7,657 nucleotides of DNA. Source: Porticoccaceae bacterium (GTDB lineage Bacteria; Pseudomonadota; Gammaproteobacteria; Pseudomonadales; Porticoccaceae). Under the pieces are notes generated by a model, which was not told the DNA's origin, ran no database searches, and saw nothing but the letters and a program-made list of their open reading frames with translations. Where the stretch lies: the NCBI GenBank assembly GCA_023229065.1, contig JALNZZ010000101.1, forward strand, positions 1 to 7,657. Reading direction: 5' to 3'. Position 1 is the first letter of the stretch, and the number at the start of each line of letters is the position of its first letter. Made by a program: the position numbers and the translations under genes. Shown piece after piece: positions 6,417 to 7,657 of this stretch.

Positions 6417-7657
6417 AGAAGCCGCACCCGCAGCGAGCGCCCCTTGATTCTGCCTGCGGACAGCCGCTCCAACGCCCTCGGGGCGGTAGTCCGCGCCACG
6501 GCGACGAGGGCCTGGCTGGGGAACAGGGTAATCTTGCCCACCTCGGTGGCCTGGATGCCCGCCTCACCGGTAAGGGCACCGAGAATATCCCCAGGACGCA
6601 GCTTGTCCTTGCGGCCAGCGGCGATGCAGAGCGTCACCATGGGGGGTTGCAACGGTCCACCGGCCTGGGGCTTGAGACTGGAAAGAGGGTGCCAGTTGAG
6701 GGCCTTGCCCTGAATCTCCTCGATGGCCTGAGCGCGGCGCGCTTCCGCTGACGCCACCAGGCTTACCGCCATGCCCTTGTTGCCGGCACGACCGGTGCGA
6801 CCGATCCGGTGGATATGGATTTCCGCACTTCTTGCGAGTTCCACATTAACCACCATATCGAGAGCCTCGATATCCAACCCCCGGGCCGCTACATCGGTGG
6901 CCACCAGTACCGACAGGCTGCGATTGGCAAACAGAGCCAGCACCTGGTCGCGCTCTCTCTGTTCTAAGTCTCCGTGAAGCGCCATGGCGGAAATATTCCG
7001 GGCGACAAGGTAATTAGCCACCTCCTGGCACTGCTGCTTGGTAAAGCAGAACGCCACCGTCGACTCCGGCCGGTAGCAGGCCAGCACCTTCGCCACCGCA
7101 TCCAGGCGCTGGTCGGGGTCGATCCCGTAGAAACGCTGCTCGATCTGACTCTCGTCGTGTAGGGCTTCCACCTTAATAAAGGCCGGTTCGCGCATGAAGT
7201 TGCTGGCAAGCTTTTTCACTGTGCCAGCGTAGGTGGCAGAAAACAGCAAGGTCTGGCGCCGCGCCGGCGTTTTGGCGATGATGGTGGCGATACTGTCGTA
7301 AAAGCCCATGTCGAGCATGCGGTCGGCTTCGTCGAGTACCAGCATATTAAGGCCATCGAGCACCAAGCTGCCACGCTCAATGTGTTCCTGAACCCGTCCC
7401 GGTGTGCCGATAATGATATGGGCCCCGTGCTCCAGGGAGGCACGCTGTGGACCTCCGGGTACACCACCACAGAGTGTGAGCACCTTGATATTGTCTTCAC
7501 CGCGGGCTAGGCGACGGATGTCGCGGGCCACCTGGTCTGCCAATTCGCGGGTGGGGCACAATACCAGAGCCTGGCAACCGAGGTAGCGGACGTTGAGCGT
7601 GTTGAGCAGGCCGATGCCAAAGGCCGCAGTCTTGCCGCTGCCGGTCTTGGCCTGGGC
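6413..7657 (-). CDS. dbpA: ATP-dependent RNA helicase DbpA (N-terminus off window)
   Basis: A DEAD-box RNA helicase that in E. coli is activated by hairpin 92 of 23S rRNA and works in late 50S subunit assembly. The window shows 414 residues from its right edge to the TAG stop. Visible in order are: motif I AKTGSGKT (3-10), PTRELA (35-40), the DEAD box (109-112), SAT (140-142), the helicase C lobe with HRIGRTGR (283-290), and the C-terminal DbpA-type RNA-binding domain (about 337-414) with GRKDKLRPGDILGALTGE and a final IKGRSLRVRLL. That C-terminal domain separates DbpA from other DEAD-box proteins such as RhlE or SrmB. Against the 457 residues of E. coli DbpA, roughly the first 40, including the Q motif, are missing beyond 7657. 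No internal damage is seen. Confidence 0.95.
   Translation of the reverse strand, partial: AQAKTGSGKTAAFGIGLLNTLNVRYLGCQALVLCPTRELADQVARDIRRLARGEDNIKVLTLCGGVPGGPQRASLEHGAHIIIGTPGRVQEHIERGSLVLDGLNMLVLDEADRMLDMGFYDSIATIIAKTPARRQTLLFSATYAGTVKKLASNFMREPAFIKVEALHDESQIEQRFYGIDPDQRLDAVAKVLACYRPESTVAFCFTKQQCQEVANYLVARNISAMALHGDLEQRERDQVLALFANRSLSVLVATDVAARGLDIEALDMVVNVELARSAEIHIHRIGRTGRAGNKGMAVSLVASAEARRAQAIEEIQGKALNWHPLSSLKPQAGGPLQPPMVTLCIAAGRKDKLRPGDILGALTGEAGIQATEVGKITLFPSQALVAVARTTAPRALERLSAGRIKGRSLRVRLL

Overview
The window looks like ordinary chromosomal DNA from a GC-rich gammaproteobacterium. The evidence is a RecQ, a three-PAS GGDEF protein, a bacterial RIO-type kinase and a DbpA that all read like Pseudomonas/marine gammaproteobacterial versions. 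The genus cannot be fixed from sequence alone. I see no rRNA, tRNA, CRISPR array, insertion sequence, phage gene or attachment site, and no abrupt change in base composition.

Layout, left to right. Positions 1-123 hold the non-coding left edge and possibly the last codons of a plus-strand gene cut by the window edge. On the minus strand lie recQ (124-2259) and, upstream of it in the same direction, a membrane-anchored PAS-PAS-PAS-GGDEF diguanylate cyclase (2438-4414 if it starts at the TTG I favour). A divergent intergenic region (4415-4760) holds a perfect TATAAT and an 11-bp tandem repeat. It is followed on the plus strand by an unrecognised lipoprotein (4761-5456) and a RIO-family serine kinase (5543-6397). 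The kinase runs tail to tail, 15 bp apart, into the minus-strand DEAD-box RNA helicase dbpA (6413 to the right edge). The N-terminus of dbpA is off the window.

Functionally the genes do not form one obvious pathway. RecQ is DNA repair, the GGDEF protein makes the second messenger c-di-GMP and keeps its product-inhibition site, and DbpA acts in 50S ribosome assembly. RIO kinases in archaea and eukaryotes act in small-subunit maturation, while their bacterial role is poorly defined. The most useful leads are the uncharacterised lipoprotein between the divergent cyclase and the RIO kinase, the repeat pair in the shared control region, and the compact 3' ends in which stop codons are built into inverted repeats. 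I found nothing that clearly amounts to a new defence or mobile system.
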